Part shown: positions 27,462 to 36,220 of the stretch, piece after piece
Numbering within the stretch: position 1 is the first letter of the stretch
Layout: each line of letters opens with the position of its first letter
The notes under the pieces: model-generated
Told to the model about the DNA's origin: nothing
Seen by the model: the letters and a program-made list of their open reading frames with translations, nothing else
Database searches by the model: none
Position numbers and translations under genes: made by a program
Assembly (NCBI RefSeq): GCF_013114595.1
Contig: NZ_VTXE01000007.1
Span: 84,725 to 148,724 of the forward strand
Length of the DNA stretch: 64,000 bases
Direction: 5' to 3'
From: Vibrio sp. 99-8-1
GTDB taxonomy: Bacteria > Pseudomonadota > Gammaproteobacteria > Enterobacterales > Vibrionaceae

Positions 27462-28244
27462 TTATAAAATTGGATCGCGGTTGCAATCTTTTGAATATAT
27501 GTATGTGAAATTCGGCATTTTTTCGCCCATATATGAGTCACCAACGGCGTATGAACATTGTTGTTGGAATGGTGCGAAATAGATGAAATCTTCTGGCATG
27601 ATTTGGATCCAGTCTTCCCCTAAGAGGTAGATACCTTGGCCTTCTAGAACATATGCACCGTGGTTTTGCTGGTGTGTTTCAATGAATGGGTGACAGCGTC
27701 CTGGCTCAAAAGAGAGAACATGGAAGTTCATATCGAAATTGATATCGGTTGGTAGTAAATCTTTGACCCAGATACCAGGAAGATCCATGTATTGGATATA
27801 ATCAGAATGGTTAACATTACCGAATACACGGTAAGGTGCGCAGCCTTCAGCAGGTTGATATTTTTGCTTATAAATTAACACTCGTACTGGTTGGTCTGTA
27901 TCATTGCTAAATTGTAAGCCCGCTCCCGGTGGTGCATAAACGTAGCCGCCTTCAACCAGTTCTTGCGTTTCTTCTTCAACGGTTACTTTTAATTTTCCCG
28001 CGCCATCAATGACATAGATAAATGACTCTACGTTTTCTTCTGCAGCGTAAGGACGGCTGGTGTGGCCATCAGGTTTTACCAAGCCAACAAGCTGAACAAA
28101 TGGACAAGTTAGTTGAGGAGAGCCAACAATAGTTAATTCACAGTTTTCAATTCCCGGAATAACATTGATAACACGTCCTTCAGTTGGAATAACGGCATAT
28201 TCATTAAGTCTGATTTTAGACCTGGTTTTTAATTCTGGAAACAT
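27462..28244 (-). CDS. allE: (S)-ureidoglycine aminohydrolase
   Basis: A bicupin enzyme of 260 residues that hydrolyses (S)-ureidoglycine to (S)-ureidoglycolate and ammonia, using manganese. It matches AllE (YlbA) in LNEYAVIPTEGRVINVIPG, LVKPDGHTSRPY, EGGYVYAPPGAGLQF in the first cupin, and FEPGRCHPFIETHQQNHGAYVLEGQGIYLLG (in pieces) in the second, where His, Glu, His and a following Gln are metal-site candidates. It is the first gene of block B and follows the 1.36-kb regulatory gap. It directly links AllC (13385) to AllA (21798). Confidence 0.94.
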   Translation of the reverse strand: MFPELKTRSKIRLNEYAVIPTEGRVINVIPGIENCELTIVGSPQLTCPFVQLVGLVKPDGHTSRPYAAEENVESFIYVIDGAGKLKVTVEEETQELVEGGYVYAPPGAGLQFSNDTDQPVRVLIYKQKYQPAEGCAPYRVFGNVNHSDYIQYMDLPGIWVKDLLPTDINFDMNFHVLSFEPGRCHPFIETHQQNHGAYVLEGQGIYLLGEDWIQIMPEDFIYFAPFQQQCSYAVGDSYMGEKMPNFTYIYSKDCNRDPIL

Positions 28245-28536
28245 AGGGCTTCACCTGTAAAATTTAAGTAAAAGGAATACGTACAGATAATAATCTGCAT
28301 GAAAAAGTAACATTAGAATAAGAGATAGCTAATATTCTTAAGCGACAAGGCAGGTAATAAATAGCTATATAACATTTGATATTATTGCAGTGCTAACTGG
28401 GATTAATTATTCGCAATTAATGATAATGGATAACTACAAGTAATTTCTTTCAGATTAATCACCGCTTTATAAATGGTCTTTCACCTTTCTAAATAACTCT
28501 GTTGCGTCAATATTGAGATATTAATGGGGTCTATTC

Positions 28537-28552
28537 AGTGAACCTCATCACG
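28537..28552. promoter_or_regulatory. GTGA-N6-TCAC operator-like site 1
   Basis: AGTGAACCTCATCACG, preceded by TTC. It matches the three other copies in this gap (CAGTGAA, then T, then TCAC) and resembles a CRP site with A in place of the first T. Confidence 0.5.
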
Positions 28553-28574
28553 CTTTTTTGGCTAATTTAAAATA

Positions 28575-28590
28575 TGTGATTAAAGTCACT
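28575..28590. promoter_or_regulatory. CRP-like site
   Basis: TGTGATTAAAGTCACT matches the CRP consensus TGTGA-N6-TCACA at nine of ten positions. It lies about 330 bp upstream of the allE start and about 1 kb from aceA. Confidence 0.55.
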
Positions 28591-28637
28591 ATATTTTGTT
28601 GACATTATCGAAAACATGTGTGTTTGAGGTGTATGTC

Positions 28638-28653
28638 AGTGAAGTTGGTCACA
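28638..28653. promoter_or_regulatory. GTGA-N6-TCAC operator-like site 2
   Basis: AGTGAAGTTGGTCACA, 101 bp from site 1 start to start. The preceding bases GTC and the motif core are shared with site 3. Confidence 0.55.
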
Positions 28654-28737
28654 CTAATATGGATAATTATTGGAATCTGGTTGGCGGTCACGAAATTTAT
28701 TTGACAAAGACAAAATGCATGTTCAAAAAAGGTTTTC

Positions 28738-28753
28738 AGTGAAGTTGATCACC
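28738..28753. promoter_or_regulatory. GTGA-N6-TCAC operator-like site 3
   Basis: AGTGAAGTTGATCACC, 100 bp from site 2 start to start and nearly identical to it. A TTGTGAGCAAG sequence that could be a half-site follows about 25 bp later. Confidence 0.55.
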
Positions 28754-29092
28754 TTATTAAATTTAATTGGATAATTGTGAGCAAGGTTCGAGAAGTGCCT
28801 GTTTTTTGTGTTTGCTAATGTTTTGCAGGCCTTGCTTAGTCAGGGTTTTGTCAGGCTTTTGTCAAATGTGATAATTTTGAAAATTTAGATTTTACTGCGT
28901 GATTAGTGGCTGTTTTTTCAGCAAAAACAGCTGTGTGTTTGAATTTAAAATATATCTGTAAACTATTAATCTATTCTTATAAATTAAAAATAAATATGCA
29001 TTTTGGAAGAAATTCGCCAATTAACCTGAGCGGGCCAAGATACATGTTGATAAATGTGATCTAAGTCTGATATTTTCTGTTTTCTGGCAAAG

Positions 29093-29108
29093 TGTGACCA
29101 GATTCACT
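29093..29108. promoter_or_regulatory. GTGA-N6-TCAC operator-like site 4, reversed
   Basis: TGTGACCAGATTCACT; on the minus strand it reads AGTGAATCTGGTCACA, matching sites 1-3. It lies about 500 bp upstream of aceA. Confidence 0.5.
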
Positions 29109-29316
29109 GATTAAGCTATCTGATTCTTGAAGAATGTAGATATACCGTTAGGAGTAAAAATAAATATATTAAAAAGTACTGTGTTCTCGTTTCTACTTAC
29201 ATTACTTCATTAATGCTATTTTATTTAAATCCTTCTTATATTCATGTTGTAAATAGTGTTGCTGTTTTATGGTGTTGGTCTTTATCATAAGTCACGTCAA
29301 AAATAGAAAATTGTGA

Positions 29317-29384
29317 TTACATTGTCTGTGTAATTACATTGTCCGTATAAAGGCATCGTCCGTATAATGACATTGTCATAAACA
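29317..29384. repeat. Four tandem 17-bp repeats upstream of aceA
   Basis: Units start at 29317, 29334, 29351 and 29368: TTACATTGTCTGTGTAA, TTACATTGTCCGTATAA, AGGCATCGTCCGTATAA and TGACATTGTCATAAACA. The shared core is CAT(T/C)GTC, and three units also keep GT(G/A)TAA. The array ends 217 bp before the aceA ATG. It could bind a regulator as an iteron-like operator or reflect slippage. Confidence 0.75.
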
Positions 29385-29601
29385 TGAATTAAATAAATTA
29401 TATGGCTTAAGTGTTTAGGCTGTAAATGTCAGGAAAATCTTGGTGCATTTTTTCATCTATATCAGTATCCAATGAGTTCCTGATTATCGGCAATGTAATT
29501 ATTTCACTATTACTATTGTCAGCGGAAATATTAATTAACAACATATATGTACTTGAGTATACGTTAATCTATTTATCACTAATGACACGAGGGAAACTGA
29601 T

Positions 29602-30906
29602 ATGACATTAAGTCGTCAGCAGCAAATCGAAGCGCTAGAGAAAGACTGGGCAGAAAATCCACGTTGGAAGAACGTCAAACGTACTTATACCGCAGAAGAA
29701 GTCATTAATCTTCGAGGTTCTTTTGCACCGGCAAATACTATCGCGCAGCGTGGAGCAGACAAGCTCTGGGATTTGGTTAATGGTTCATCTAAAAAAGGTT
29801 ATGTTAACTGCTTAGGCGCGTTGACTGGTGGTCAAGCGGTACAACAAGCCAAAGCGGGCATAGAAGCTATTTATCTTTCTGGTTGGCAGGTAGCTGCCGA
29901 CAATAATACCGCCTCGACAATGTATCCGGATCAATCGCTTTATCCTGCGGATTCTGTTCCAGCGGTTGTAAAACGTATTAATAACTCATTCCGTCGTGCG
30001 GATCAGATTCAGTGGTCTACTGGTGGGAACCCAGAAGAAGGGGTGGATTATTTTCTACCTATCGTAGCGGATGCTGAAGCCGGCTTTGGCGGCGTACTTA
30101 ACGCCTATGAGTTGATGCGTGGAATGATTGAAGCAGGCGCTGCCGGTGTTCACTTTGAAGACCAGCTTGCATCAGTTAAAAAATGTGGCCATATGGGTGG
30201 TAAGGTTCTTGTTCCAACACAAGAAGCGGTACAAAAATTAGTAGCGGCTCGTCTTGCTGCTGATGTATCCGGAACCACAACGCTTGTTATTGCTCGAACA
30301 GATGCAAATGCAGCAGACTTGTTGACTTCCGATGTCGATCCTTATGATCGCGATTTCATTGAGGGTGAGCGTACGTCTGAAGGTTTTTATCGTGTACGTG
30401 CTGGTATTGACCAAGCTATTTCTCGTGGTTTGGCTTATGCACCATACGCTGACCTTATTTGGTGTGAAACCGCAACGCCTTGTTTAGAAGAAGCGCAAAA
30501 GTTCGCTGACGCTATTCATGCTCAGTACCCTGATCAGCTATTAGCTTACAATTGTTCTCCTTCGTTTAACTGGGAGAAAAACCTAGACGCTGAAACCATC
30601 GCTCAGTTCCAGCAAAAACTGTCTGATATGGGCTTTAAATATCAGTTCATCACTTTAGCGGGCATTCATAACATGTGGTACAACATGTTTGAACTATCTC
30701 ATGCTTATGCTCAAGGTGAAGGAATGCGTCACTACGTAGAAAAAGTACAGCGTCCTGAGTTTGAAGCGGCTGAACGTGGCTATACATTTGTTGCACACCA
30801 ACAAGAAGTGGGCACTGGCTACTTTGATAAAATGACCAATACCATTCAAGGTGGCGAGTCATCGGTGACGGCGTTAACGGGCTCTACTGAAGAAGATCAG
30901 TTTTAA
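29602..30906 (+). CDS. aceA: Isocitrate lyase
   Basis: A 434-residue isocitrate lyase, which splits isocitrate into succinate and glyoxylate. The active-site signature [17 protein letters not shown] carries the catalytic cysteine (about residue 195). [21 protein letters not shown] with metal-binding acids, and the long YNCSPSFNW motif are those of true isocitrate lyase, not methylisocitrate lyase. GAGGGA precedes the ATG. The malate synthase gene that usually sits beside it is absent, both up- and downstream. Its divergent neighbour is the glyoxylate-yielding allantoin region, so both supply glyoxylate to Gcl. Confidence 0.96.
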   Translation: MTLSRQQQIEALEKDWAENPRWKNVKRTYTAEEVINLRGSFAPANTIAQRGADKLWDLVNGSSKKGYVNCLGALTGGQAVQQAKAGIEAIYLSGWQVAADNNTASTMYPDQSLYPADSVPAVVKRINNSFRRADQIQWSTGGNPEEGVDYFLPIVADAEAGFGGVLNAYELMRGMIEAGAAGVHFEDQLASVKKCGHMGGKVLVPTQEAVQKLVAARLAADVSGTTTLVIARTDANAADLLTSDVDPYDRDFIEGERTSEGFYRVRAGIDQAISRGLAYAPYADLIWCETATPCLEEAQKFADAIHAQYPDQLLAYNCSPSFNWEKNLDAETIAQFQQKLSDMGFKYQFITLAGIHNMWYNMFELSHAYAQGEGMRHYVEKVQRPEFEAAERGYTFVAHQQEVGTGYFDKMTNTIQGGESSVTALTGSTEEDQF

Positions 30907-30930
30907 CCATTAAACGTATCAAGTTTTATA

Positions 30931-30966
30931 GAGGCTTCCGTTTTGCCCCTTGGGAAGCCTCTCTTT
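30931..30966 (+). terminator. Intrinsic terminator of aceA
   Basis: GAGGCTTCC (30931-30939) pairs with GGAAGCCTC (30953-30961) and is followed by TCTTTT. Confidence 0.85.
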
Positions 30967-31612
30967 TAACCAATAGATTTTGTAGTCACTGCGTTTGTAA
31001 TGCTTGTTTTGGTGGAACAGAAAACCACTTTCCTTATTAAGATGAACACGATTCTGAGTTCATCTTAATAAGGAGTAATCTCTAATTGATATTTAATTAG
31101 ACTACTTCTTAGCATAAATATGTCGTTGACATATTTTAAGTAATTGCCTTGTTCTAGTGTAATTATGCCTACTGTATTTGAACATAAATTTTATATTGTA
31201 ACTTATTGGTTTGTAGGGAATTTGATAAGTGTTCGTATAAGCTTTTCTCACTTATAGTAGTGTTGATCAACTCTAGCATGTTGATATTTTGGGGTTGGGT
31301 TTAGAAATGAGAGTGGTTGTGTTATCGGACTGTCTGCTTGATTTTCTAGCCCTAACCGTAAAATAAGCCCGTCTGGTTCATTGTTTCTCTTTGTCAAAAC
31401 TTAACCTATCACACATCTTTGCAATCTTACCTTGCTATTTTAAGTTTAATATTAGCAATCACTCCTATACTAAATGAGTAGATATAGCCTCTCTCTATTT
31501 GTGGTTATTGGCGCATTCATTAAATAGATACATCAAATAAGTTTGCAGGCTTAATTTGCCAGAAGAACGTTGTATTTTGGTGTAAAGGTAGTATCACAAG
31601 GAGTGTGATGTC
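30967..31612. other. Non-coding stretch with one long perfect inverted repeat
   Basis: No gene seen. Apart from the 17-bp inverted repeat at 31031-31074 the DNA is AT-rich and featureless to the eye. The promoter of the PAS-GGDEF-EAL gene must lie near its end. Confidence 0.6.
31031..31074. repeat. Perfect 17-bp inverted repeat
   Basis: TCCTTATTAAGATGAAC (31031-31047) and GTTCATCTTAATAAGGA (31058-31074) are exact reverse complements around a 10-bp loop. No T run follows directly, so it is not a standard terminator. A cruciform, a small mobile-element relic or a protein site are possible. Confidence 0.75.
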
Positions 31613-32773
31613 GTGACAAGTTCAACGTTAGTAGCGATGAGAGAGACCTACCAAAATGTCTTTGATGAAAGCCATATTCCTATGCTGTTAATCTCACCCC
31701 AAAATGGTCAGATCCTGCAAGCCAATAGTGCCGCCTGTCAATTTTATGGTTATAACAGTCGTGATATTAAAACCCTCAACATTAAAGACATAAACCAGCT
31801 AACACCGAAACAAGTAGAACGAGAAATAAAGCAGGCGCATTCGTTAAAGCGCAACTATTTTGTTTTTCCTCACAAGTTGGCTAATGGTGAGATTAGGAAT
31901 GTCGAAGTTTACTCAAGCCCTATAGACTTTAGAGGAGAGAAGCAGTTATTTAGCGTTATCCACGATATCACCCCACGAACTCGGGCGGAAAAGCAGCTCA
32001 ATATTTATGCGCAACTTTTTACCTCCTCGATTGATATGTTAATTGTGCTAGATGAGCAATTTGTTTATCTGGCTGCCAATAATGCCTATTTAGAGATGCT
32101 GGGCAAATCATCTGAACAGGTCATTGGTTGCTCCGCAGACTCGGTATTGGATGCTGGCGCCTATGCCTCATATAAACCGTATTTGATCAAAGCCATGAAA
32201 GGCGAGCTAGTCCAATATGAGCGTCGCCATATCACATCAACAAACGCTGAGATGTATATTGAAACACGTTATTTTCCTTTCTTCGATCATAAAGGCAAAC
32301 AAGTGGGTATTGTTGGCGTATTAAGGGATATTAGCGAGAAAAAGCAAGCAGAAGCACAGCTGAAACTTTCAGAAACGGTTTATCAGTCAACAGCTGAAGG
32401 GATTTTAGTCGTGGATCAAGATGGGGTGATTATCGACAGTAATCCGGCTCTTAGCCATATGAGCGGTCTTTCTCGTTCTCATCTATTGGCTCTCTCTTTT
32501 AATGATTTGCTGCAAGATGTCTCTAGAGTGAGTAATGATATCGAGTTAAGTCGGCTTGTTACTCCGTGGCGAGGAGAGATGACGCTCAAATCTTGCTGCA
32601 ATAAGGTGGTTCCTTTATCCGCTACGATTGACAAAGTCACGGACAAAAATCAAGTGACTCAATGCTATGTCTGTATTGTGCGAGATATCAGTTATTTTAA
32701 GCAAGCAGCAGAGAAGCTGAGTATCTTGCTCATCATGACATTCTTACAAAGCTGCCAAATAGATTGTTACTAA
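31613..32773 (+). pseudogene. PAS-GGDEF-EAL protein, N-terminal part before a frameshift
   Basis: The GTG at 31613 follows AAGGAG at a good distance. The 386-codon frame holds three PAS sensor domains (about residues 9-120, 130-245 and 252-368; for example MLLISPQNGQILQANSAAC, LIVLDEQFVYLAANNAY and LVVDQDGVIIDSNPAL). After AEKL the frame is lost and runs into a stop. One base earlier in frame the DNA reads EYLAHHDILTKLPNRLLL, the classic join between PAS and GGDEF. A single G missing at about 32719 (CTGAG for CTGGAG) explains it. It may be a true mutation or a sequencing error. Confidence 0.85.
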
Positions 32774-34038
32774 CGGAACGGCTAGACGAATACATTAAAC
32801 GTGCGAAACGAAACAGTAATCTCGTTTATGTGATATTTATCGATCTCGACCGATTTAAAAGCATTAATGACAGCTTTGGTCATAGTGTAGGTGACTCGGT
32901 ACTGGCTTCGGTGGCGAGTAAACTTAAGGAGTGCATTCGATCAACCGATATTGCCGCGAGAGTGAGTGGTGATGAGTTTGTTGTGGTTGTTGAAGCCTCA
33001 GAGCAACCTTATGAAATACTGCAAACGCTGAAGCGTTTGATAGATACCTTTAATTCCCCTCTTCAGATCAATCAACATTCGTTGTTTATGACCGCCAGCA
33101 TTGGCGTCAGTCAATATCCCGCAGACAGCGAAGATGGTAATCAGTTAATCAGCTATGCGGATGAAGCAATGTATAGCGCTAAACAACTTGGGCGCAATCA
33201 ATTTAGCTTTTTTAACAAGGGGAACGCTAGCGAAATAAAACAGCGAATGGCGATAGAAAATGCGCTTCGTGGGGCATTACATAGAGATGAGTTTGAGCTG
33301 TTTTATCAGCCTCAGTTGATGTTAGGCCAGACAGAGTGCATTGGCTTTGAAGTGTTGTTGCGATGGCACAATCCAGAACTAGGCTCTGTTTCTCCTTCCG
33401 TTTTTATTCCCATGGCCGAACAGTTGGGATTAATGTGGGACATTGGTCGTTGGGTGCTGAGAAACGCTTGTGAACAAGGACGAAAATGGCAATTAGCGGG
33501 TGTGCCGTTTGGTAAATTAGCGGTGAATGTGTCTGGTATTCAACTGAAACAGTGTCAGTTCCAAGACGAGATCATCACAATATTAAAACAGACTGAGTTT
33601 CGAGCTGACTGGTTGGAGTTAGAAATCACGGAAGACTTTGTGATGAATCAAGCGGAAGAGAGCATACACCAGTTAACTCAGCTACGGGATTTGGGTATCG
33701 ACATCTCAATAGATGATTTTGGTACGGGTTACTCATCCATGAGTTATTTAAAAAGTTTGCCGGTGAACAAGTTAAAAATTGATCGTTCTTTTATTCTGGA
33801 TATAGAGAAAGATATAGACAGTAAATTGATCACCAAATCCATTATTGCTCTTGGGCAAGCGATGCATCTGGATATCATCGCCGAAGGGGTTGAGAATGCG
33901 CGTCAAGCGGACATTTTAAACACGTTAGGTTGTGAGCAAGTACAAGGTTTTTATTACGGAAAGCCAATGCCTGAACGAGACGTCACTTATTGGCTAGAGA
34001 AACAGAACTACACCCGACGAACGAACTGTACTCGGTAA
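32764..34038 (+). pseudogene. PAS-GGDEF-EAL protein, C-terminal GGDEF-EAL part after the frameshift
   Basis: This frame continues the split gene; its coding similarity begins at about 32719. A GGDEF domain (FIDLDRFKSINDSFGHSVGD) has SGDEF in the active-site loop, so cyclase activity is doubtful. The EAL phosphodiesterase domain that follows looks competent: FEVLLRWHNP (EVL for EAL), ELEITEDFVM, IDDFGTGYSSMSYLKSLP and IIAEGVEN hold the metal and catalytic residues. The first ATG-like start (TTG/ATG region near 32764) has no clear ribosome site, so separate translation is not expected. The intact protein would be about 808 residues. Confidence 0.85.
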
Positions 34039-34165
34039 CCGTCTATGCTTTTGTTATTAGACAATGCGATGCATTCTTGTGAGCTAGAAAACGTAAATTA
34101 TTCGCCTAATTTGCGTTAATATAGTTAAGTTATAAATATGTCACAGGTTTACATCGAGGTTAGTA

Positions 34166-35080
34166 ATGCAACAATCGAATGAAATATCACAATTTTTAGA
34201 TTTCTTGGTAGATGCCATACTGATTGTTGATCAGCAGTCTAATATTGTTTTTGCCAATAAGTCGTGCAGTACATTGTTTGGATACCCGCGAGATGAGTTT
34301 GCCACTCTTACACTACTGGATTTGATGAAGCCAAATATGGTTAAGGCGCATGAGTCTAAAGTAAGTACTTTTATCTCCAATAAATCCCAAGCCAGAGCCA
34401 TGATGTCTCGAAGTATTATGCCTTGTATAAATGCAAATGGTGAAGGGTTCAATGCTCGTATATCCATTGCAAATATTATCTTTGAAGGCAAACCGTGCGC
34501 GATTGCCACAATTCAGGACTACTCTACCGTACAAGAACTGATTGATGACCTTAAAAATGAAGCAAGTACTGACCCTTTAACCAATCTATTTAATAAACGT
34601 CACCTAGAAAATGTGATGGAAAGACAATACCTCGCTGTCCATGACTCGGGTTGTTTAGGGGTGGCGTATATGGATTTAAATGGTTTTAAGCAGATAAATG
34701 ACACCTATGGTCATGATGCCGGAGACCAGTTGCTGGTAGAGGTAGCTAATAGGTTATCGGAGCAGTTGCGTAGCAGCGATATCTGTTTTCGTCTTGGAGG
34801 TGATGAGTTTTTGGTGCTATTTACCATTAATGATCACCAAGATTACATTGAAGAGGCGAGGGGCATTGGCAAGAAATTAAACACATTAATATCGGCGCCA
34901 ATAACGATAGACAATCTGGACCATCAGGTTTCTGTCGGTGTGAGTGTGGGGGTTGGTATTTTGCCTCATGATGAAAAAGAGTTGTCGGCATTAATTGAGA
35001 AAACAGACAAAGCCATGTATCACGCTAAGGTCACTCAGTCTCCTTATGTATTGGTGTCAGAGCTCCATCAACCGACATAA
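34166..35080 (+). CDS. PAS-GGDEF diguanylate cyclase
   Basis: A 304-residue soluble protein with one PAS domain (about residues 8-125; LVDAILIVDQQSNIVFANKSC) and one GGDEF domain (about 135-300). The active site reads FRLGGDEFLVLF and the I-site RSSD lies five residues before it, so it should make cyclic di-GMP and be product-inhibited. YMDLNGFKQINDTYGHDAGD is the substrate and metal region. No membrane segment is seen. It follows the split PAS-GGDEF-EAL gene by 127 bp and may be controlled on its own. Confidence 0.93.
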   Translation: MQQSNEISQFLDFLVDAILIVDQQSNIVFANKSCSTLFGYPRDEFATLTLLDLMKPNMVKAHESKVSTFISNKSQARAMMSRSIMPCINANGEGFNARISIANIIFEGKPCAIATIQDYSTVQELIDDLKNEASTDPLTNLFNKRHLENVMERQYLAVHDSGCLGVAYMDLNGFKQINDTYGHDAGDQLLVEVANRLSEQLRSSDICFRLGGDEFLVLFTINDHQDYIEEARGIGKKLNTLISAPITIDNLDHQVSVGVSVGVGILPHDEKELSALIEKTDKAMYHAKVTQSPYVLVSELHQPT

Positions 35081-35151
35081 TGAAGGCTATTTCTCGACTG
35101 ATAACGATGTTACACTGTTGTTAATGCTTGGTTTAATAATAAAGAGAAGTT

Positions 35152-35511
35152 ATGAAGTTCATACGTTGGTTTTTAGGAAAAATCATATTAACGTTAAATA
35201 GTGTTTTTAGCCCCAAAGGTATTGTTCGTACAGCAGAAGAACAGCAAGAAGTGGATAATAAAGCGAACTCAATGGCGCTGTATCAATTTGAAGCGTGCCC
35301 ATTTTGTGTCAAAGTTCGACGTGCGATGAAGCGCCAGTCGATTGACATTGAACTTAGAGACGCCAAAACAAATACAGAGCATAGAGAAGCGCTACTATCT
35401 GGTGGTGGCGCCGTTAAAGTGCCTTGTCTACGTATAGAGCGAGAAGGTGAAGTTGAGTGGATGTACGAGTCATCAGATATTATCACTTACTTACAAAAAG
35501 AGTTTGCTTAA
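35152..35511 (+). CDS. Glutaredoxin-like protein with N-terminal hydrophobic segment
   Basis: A 119-residue protein with a glutaredoxin/GST N-terminal fold. The redox motif is CPFC (about residues 50-53, FEACPFCVKVRRAMKRQ), followed by KVPCLRI with the cis-proline and YESSDIITYLQKEF at the end. The first 25 residues (KFIRWFLGKIILTLNSVF) are hydrophobic with basic residues, so the protein may be anchored to the inner membrane. It would use glutathione. A terminator follows at 35562. Confidence 0.88.
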   Translation: MKFIRWFLGKIILTLNSVFSPKGIVRTAEEQQEVDNKANSMALYQFEACPFCVKVRRAMKRQSIDIELRDAKTNTEHREALLSGGGAVKVPCLRIEREGEVEWMYESSDIITYLQKEFA

Positions 35512-35827
35512 CGCTTCTGGTGTTGATGTAGAAACGGGTTACCACCCTATATTATTGATAAAAAGCCGTTGCTTGCCAGCGGCTTTGTTGTATCTGAAGC
35601 GGGGTAAATTCTATTGACGTTCTGTTACGAAAGCAGTTGTGGTAGCGGTGGATGTGAACGCATTTAGCAAACAATAAAGGGTGAATTTAACCTTGAGAAT
35701 CAGTACAGCGATGAAGACAAGATGACGCAGAGTAAAGGTTAACAATATTAATTTGTTCACATTTCAAGCAAACAGCATATTCAGGGGTTTACAAGTAAAT
35801 ATAACCTCTATATTATTTCAGCCACAC
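35512..35827. other. Gap with grx terminator and the tRNA-Ser promoter
   Basis: A terminator hairpin, AAAGCCG with CGGCTTT (35562-35586), ends the glutaredoxin gene. The remaining stretch has no ORF that can be supported and must carry the promoter of tRNA-Ser. Confidence 0.6.
35562..35586 (+). terminator. Intrinsic terminator of the glutaredoxin-like gene
   Basis: AAAGCCG (35562-35568) pairs with CGGCTTT (35580-35586), with TTG and CAG extending the stem inward. It is A-rich before the stem and T-rich at its end. Confidence 0.7.
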
Positions 35828-35915
35828 GGAGAGATGGCTGAGTGGCCGAAAGCACCTGACTTGAAATCAGGCGACGGGCGACCGTCCTAGAGTTCGAATC
35901 TCTATCTCTCCGCCA
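35828..35915 (+). tRNA. tRNA-Ser(TGA)
   Basis: An 88-nt class II tRNA with encoded CCA. The acceptor stem GGAGAGA pairs with TCTCTCC. The anticodon loop is CTTGAAA, giving anticodon TGA. A long variable arm (CGACGGGCGACCGTC region) is followed by the T arm with GTTCGAATC. It borders the island-like segment that ends at about 41.2 kb; serine tRNA genes are common integration points. Confidence 0.97.
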
Positions 35916-35920
35916 TATTT

Positions 35921-35949
35921 AAGCCCTAGCAGAAATGCTGGGGCTTTTT
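35921..35949. terminator. Terminator after tRNA-Ser, shared with the small gene at 36022
   Basis: AAGCCCTAGCA-gaaa-TGCTGGGGCTTTTT: an 11-bp stem with a GAAA loop (one wobble or mismatch) and a T run. On the minus strand an A/T-rich tail lets it serve the convergent small gene as well. Confidence 0.8.
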
Positions 35950-36021
35950 CACATCTGAAGTCCGGAAAATCTTCCAAGTTTAATAAAACTCACCTCTAGA
36001 TTTATTTATTTTTAGTAAACG

Positions 36022-36174
36022 CTATGCCATATCCTGCTGCTTATAATGATTGAGCAGGGTGAGCAAAAATAGACGTATTTCATTGCATTGAGCTTGATCC
36101 GTCTCGGGGATGTCGGAGTTTAAAATAAAGTCTTCAACTTGAAGGTAAAAATCGGGTTCGGTTTGATTGATCAT
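36022..36174 (-). CDS. Small conserved protein of unknown function, unit A
   Basis: A 50-residue acidic protein. It begins MINQTEPDFYLQVEDFILN and ends NEIRLFLLTLLNHYKQQ. I do not recognise the family. AAGGA lies 8 nt before ATG 36174, which is why this start is chosen over an upstream in-frame one. A homologue with the same core (TEPDFYLQVEDFILN, NEIR-FLLTLLN) lies at 40681-40839 in the same direction, behind the same kind of structured leader and promoter. Conservation of both ends with a variable middle shows protein-level selection. Confidence 0.75.
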   Translation of the reverse strand: MINQTEPDFYLQVEDFILNSDIPETDQAQCNEIRLFLLTLLNHYKQQDMA

Positions 36175-36220
36175 GATGGGTTCCTTGTGCATGAAGATAC
36201 AATATCTATCACCACGCAAA

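Larger units (their letters stand above)
28245..29601. other. 1.36-kb non-coding regulatory region between allE and aceA
   Basis: No ORF worth calling lies here. It separates two divergent transcripts. It holds four copies of a GTGA-N6-TCAC palindrome (28537, 28638, 28738 and, reversed, 29093), a CRP-like TGTGATTAAAGTCACT at 28575-28590, a GCTGTTTTT/AAAAACAGC hairpin at 28909-28931 and four tandem 17-bp repeats at 29317-29384. This density suggests several regulators act here. No pathway-specific regulator gene was found in the flanking allantoin blocks. Confidence 0.75.

Noticed and set aside
32711..32735. Programmed -1 ribosomal frameshift in the PAS-GGDEF-EAL gene
   Set aside because: The site AAGCTGAG is not a slippery heptamer and no pseudoknot or strong stem follows; a lost G explains it more simply.
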